64,000 bases of DNA from Bacillus alkalisoli. Its GTDB lineage: Bacteria; Bacillota; Bacilli; Bacillales; Bacillaceae_I. Below the pieces are notes generated by a model, which did not search any database, was not told the DNA's origin, and was given only the letters and a program-made list of their open reading frames with translations. The DNA is taken from assembly GCF_002797415.1 (NCBI RefSeq), contig NZ_KZ454944.1, positions 2,436,665-2,500,664 on the forward strand, read 5' to 3'. The first letter of the stretch is position 1; each line of letters opens with the position of its first letter. Position numbers and translations under genes: made by a program. Positions 60,780-64,000 of the stretch are shown piece after piece.

Positions 60780-60856
60780 GCTGTTGATTGTAGCACAAGT
60801 TGGATACTCCTGCGGGGGAGAAGCGGGGAGCGGAGACTCGTGTTACAATCAACAGC
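60780..60856. repeat. Palindromic intergenic repeat, short copy R10
   Basis: The arms GCTGTTGATTGTAGCACAAGT (60780-60800) and ACTCGTGTTACAATCAACAGC (60836-60856) are complementary with two mismatches. The 35-bp interior (ACTCCTGCGGGGGAGAAGCG...) corresponds, in reverse orientation, to the right-hand core CGCTTCTCCCGCAGGAGT of other copies, so most of the element is deleted. It ends 70 bp before the ylbJ start. Confidence 0.8.
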
Positions 60857-60925
60857 GTTCTAAAACTTAGTCAAGTGAAAAAACACAAAAATTATTTTCA
60901 GTTTGTTGATTGGGAGGAAGAACCA

Positions 60926-62170
60926 TTGGATTTATCAAAACTTAGGACCATAATCTTTGCATTCATCATTACTTTTTTAACCGTATCATTAATTCTCTTT
61001 CCCAAAGTAGCATTAGAAGCATCGATTCGTGGATTAAAGATGTGGTGGGAAGTAGTTTTTCCTTCTTTACTTCCTTTTTTCATTATTAGTGAATTGCTAA
61101 TAGCTTTTGGTGTCGTAGCTTTTATAGGAGTATTATTCGAACCTTTAATGAGACCGATATTCCGTGTTCCAGGAGTAGGTGGTTTTGTTCTAGCAATGGG
61201 GATGGCATCTGGCTATCCGTCAGGAGCTAAACTAACCGCTCGATTAAGACAAGAAAAACAAATAACAAAGATAGAAGCAGAACGACTAGTTTCTTTTACA
61301 AATTCATCTAATCCTCTATTTATATTTGGGGCTATTTCCATTGGTTTTTTCCATAATCCCAAAATAGGAATCATTTTAGCAATGGCACACTATTTAGGTA
61401 ACATACTTGTTGGAGTAGCAATGAGGTTTCATGGTGGGAAAGAAAAAGAAAGTCTTCAACAAGAAGGAAAATCGTCAAAACAAGTTAAATCTTCTTTAAA
61501 AGAAGCGTTTAGACAACTACACCGAACGAGAATAAAAAATAATAAGCCATTCGGTAAATTATTAGGGGATGCTGTTTCTTCTTCTGTACAAACATTACTC
61601 ATGATTGGCGGATTTATTATTTTATTTTCGGTATTAAATAATATTCTTACGTTAGTGAATGTTACAGCTCTTATCGCAGGTTTAGTTAGTGTCTTATTGA
61701 GTATTTTTCATCTATCTAAGGACTTTAGCTTACCGCTTATTTCTGGGATCTTTGAAATAACATTAGGAGCAAAATTAACAAGTGAAGTAACAGGAGTAGG
61801 ATTAAAGGAGCAGGTTATCGTTACAAGCTTTTTCTTAGCTTTCTGTGGGTTTAGCGTACAGGCGCAAGTGGCTAGCATACTTGCTGAAACGGATATAAGA
61901 TTCACCCCATTTTTCTTGGCCCGTATTTTACACGCTTTTTTTGCTGCAACGTTAGCTTATATACTTTGGGAGCCTTTAAACAAAAAGCTTAGCGGCTTTC
62001 ACGATTCGAGTGTTGACGTTCCGGTATTCTCCCCTTTTATAGAAAAGGGATTTATAGAAAAGACTATGGATACGTTAGCTACTATTGGACCGCCACTTAC
62101 TCTTCTGTTTTTAACGATTTATATTCTCATTACATTTACAGACCAAAAAAGAAGAAGGACTCGTATGTGA
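60926..62170 (+). CDS. ylbJ: Sporulation integral membrane protein YlbJ
   Basis: A 414-residue membrane protein with about ten helices and the YlbJ/SpoIIM-like nucleoside-gate (Gate domain) motif WWEVVFPSLLPFFIISELL and GMASGYPSGAKLTA. It is needed for late spore development in B. subtilis. The start is a TTG at 60926 (LDLSKLRTIIFAF) with GGGAGG eight bases upstream. A reading frame reaching back to 60800 would translate part of R10 and is rejected. Confidence 0.92.
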   Translation: MDLSKLRTIIFAFIITFLTVSLILFPKVALEASIRGLKMWWEVVFPSLLPFFIISELLIAFGVVAFIGVLFEPLMRPIFRVPGVGGFVLAMGMASGYPSGAKLTARLRQEKQITKIEAERLVSFTNSSNPLFIFGAISIGFFHNPKIGIILAMAHYLGNILVGVAMRFHGGKEKESLQQEGKSSKQVKSSLKEAFRQLHRTRIKNNKPFGKLLGDAVSSSVQTLLMIGGFIILFSVLNNILTLVNVTALIAGLVSVLLSIFHLSKDFSLPLISGIFEITLGAKLTSEVTGVGLKEQVIVTSFFLAFCGFSVQAQVASILAETDIRFTPFFLARILHAFFAATLAYILWEPLNKKLSGFHDSSVDVPVFSPFIEKGFIEKTMDTLATIGPPLTLLFLTIYILITFTDQKRRRTRM

Positions 62171-62186
62171 CAAAGCCCTTCTTCTT
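62147..62186. terminator. Terminator between ylbJ and coaD
   Basis: AAAGAAGAAGG pairs with CCTTCTTCTTT across a 19-base loop that includes the ylbJ stop codon; T runs follow on the plus strand and A runs allow use by coaD from the other side. Confidence 0.6.
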
Positions 62187-62192
62187 TTTCAT

Positions 62193-63249
<1,057 letters not shown>

Positions 63250-63362
63250 TATCATCACCGCATATTTTTCTATTAGTTTGTTAAATTAAGTCACCAATAT
63301 CCTACCATATTCGACAACTTTTCAAAAGAATTTCATATTAATAAATAAAAAAAGCCTCTTGG

Positions 63363-63392
63363 GTATATACTTCCATCTTTTGGTTCATACTT
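63363..63392 (+). promoter_or_regulatory. Sigma G/F-type promoter for the csfG-like RNA
   Basis: GTATA (63363-63367) and CATACTT (63386-63392) are separated by exactly 18 bp, fitting the forespore consensus GHATR-18-CATNHTA at all but the last position. Confidence 0.7.
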
Positions 63393-63398
63393 AGGGTA

Positions 63399-63558
63399 AC
63401 AACATCCTTTGTGTGATGTTGTTGCCAACCGCGGAGAAGACTTACGTTTCCCCATAAGTTCTTCCTCCGGTTTCTCCTCTCCCTTTGCCTTCTAAACTTA
63501 ATGTGAATTAAGTGATAGAAGGACCCTGCTACTATTTTTAGTGCAGGGTTTTTTTTTC
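63399..63558 (+). ncRNA. csfG: Probable csfG sporulation small RNA
   Basis: A stretch of about 160 bases lies between a forespore-type promoter and a strong terminator, with no reading frame. It contains C- and U-rich single-stranded-looking segments (CTTACGTTTCCCC, TTCTTCCTCCGG, TCTCCTCTCCC) and the GATGTTGTTGCC block. CsfG is a small RNA conserved in endospore formers, under sigma F/G control and encoded next to ylbH (rsmD) in B. subtilis; this copy lies beside rsmD. The identification rests on position, promoter and composition, not on an alignment. Confidence 0.65.
63523..63558 (+). terminator. Terminator of the csfG-like RNA
   Basis: ACCCTGC pairs with GCAGGGT around a 13-base loop (with possible inner ACTA/TAGT pairing) and is followed by ten T residues. 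Confidence 0.9.
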
Positions 63559-63572
63559 TTTATTACGTGAGT

Positions 63573-63730
63573 CCGTTCAAAATGTATGACTACTATACGA
63601 AAAACGAATGATAGCATCGTATTCTGTGTTTATACACCTTAATAAACGAACATATATTTATATGTGCTACACTAAAATAATCGTTTTTCATTAAACGAAC
63701 CGAAATTTGAAATTGATTCACGTACATAGA
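63573..63730 (+). repeat. Dispersed ~150-bp repeat, copy D2 (after csfG)
   Basis: This is the partner of D1 (24361-24512, opposite strand). Blocks in order are CAAAATGTATGA, ATACGAAAAACGAAT (63596-63610), AACGAACATAT (about 63645-63655), TCGTTTTTCATTAAACGAAC (63681-63700) plus CG, and GAAATTGATTC. It lies upstream of the partial gene at 63775 and may belong to its leader. Confidence 0.7.
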
Positions 63731-63774
63731 AAATGATAAAGTAAGGAAGGTAAATTTTTTTAGAGGTGATATTT

Positions 63775-64000
63775 ATGATCCAACGTTTTATTGAATTAGG
63801 TGAAGGTTATTCTGACATATACGAACTGTTTGAATTAGCTCGTCATAATAAAAATCGTGTTGAACATTTATTTATGTTACATACAAAAAAAGACGGAAAG
63901 GAAGTTACTTCTTTTTCCGTCATTATGAAACCTACAAAACCAGGTGACTTTCAAGCAATGTACATTTGTTTAGAAGGTATACCTAACCCTAATCATCTAC
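63775..64000 (+). CDS. Uncharacterised protein, N-terminal part (cut by window edge)
   Basis: Seventy-five codons are visible, starting MIQRFIELGEGYSDIYELFE after an AGAGGTGAT ribosome site with ideal spacing. Short proteins with this start are common in Bacillus and have sometimes been labelled methylthioribose kinase or DUF7147; neither name implies a demonstrated function. The visible part looks like a mixed alpha/beta domain (TSFSVIMKPTKPGDFQAMYICLE) with no recognisable catalytic motif. The codon use and ribosome site support a real gene. Confidence 0.75.
   Translation, partial: MIQRFIELGEGYSDIYELFELARHNKNRVEHLFMLHTKKDGKEVTSFSVIMKPTKPGDFQAMYICLEGIPNPNHL

Noticed and set aside
60800-60925. 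42-residue N-terminal extension of YlbJ
   Set aside because: It begins inside repeat R10; the TTG at 60926 has GGGAGG at ideal spacing and gives the family length.

Overview
The window is a chromosomal segment of a low-GC, endospore-forming Bacillaceae bacterium (Firmicutes). The evidence is the Bacillus subtilis-like gene order, the sporulation genes inside the division cluster (sigE, sigG, spoIIGA, spoVD, spoVE, a gerR-like gene, ylbJ), PyrR attenuators, an ileS T-box and strong Shine-Dalgarno sites that often precede TTG or GTG starts. Most genes read on the minus strand. It is not B. subtilis itself: murG is missing from between spoVE and murB, nothing resembling bpr lies between ftsZ and spoIIGA, there is no gene between ileS and lspA, and an acyl-CoA carboxylase cassette sits between panE and ylbP.

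Layout from left to right: (1) 1-2.9 kb, the start of a calcium-type P-ATPase gene, rqcH, and a small membrane protein. (2) 3.3-15.3 kb, the complete pyrimidine operon pyrR-pyrP-pyrB-pyrC-pyrAA-pyrAB-pyrK-pyrD-pyrF-pyrE, with three PyrR attenuators and a strong promoter overlapping the end of rluD. (3) 15.3-20.2 kb, rluD-like, lspA and ileS with its T-box leader. (4) 20.2-24.2 kb, divIVA and the ylmH-ylmG-sepF-ylmE-ylmD-ylmC group. (5) 24.5-27.2 kb, sigG, sigE and spoIIGA. (6) 27.7-46.4 kb, the division and cell-wall (dcw) cluster: ftsZ, ftsA, sbp, ylxX, ylxW, divIB, murB, spoVE, murD, mraY, murE, spoVD, pbpB, ftsL, rsmH, mraZ. (7) 46.7-49.7 kb, bshC, a DUF3397-type protein and panE. (8) 50.1-53.5 kb, a three-gene acyl-CoA carboxylase. 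(9) 54-63.2 kb, ylbP, the gerR-like gene, a crotonase-fold protein, rpmF, ylbN, ylbM, ylbL, ylbK, ylbJ, coaD and rsmD. (10) 63.3-64 kb, a probable csfG sporulation RNA and the start of one more gene.

The genes support UMP synthesis, tRNA-Ile charging, septum placement (DivIVA, SepF, FtsA/FtsZ), peptidoglycan precursor synthesis and polymerisation, and the sigma E/sigma G stages of sporulation. Regulation readable from the DNA includes three PyrR attenuators, a T-box, a spoIIG-type promoter with a 22-bp spacer, sigma F/G-type promoters before sigG and csfG, and a 10-bp-phased MraZ operator.

The least explained content is repetitive. Ten copies of a modular palindromic intergenic repeat (R1-R10) are spread through the window. 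Their long terminal arms differ between copies but stay complementary within each copy. Some copies carry further outer inverted ends, one is collapsed to little more than its arms, and one (R5) lies inside another element with different inverted ends, next to pbpB. A separate repeat of about 150 bp occurs twice, once after sigG and once after csfG. These repeats are the best candidates for undescribed biology here.
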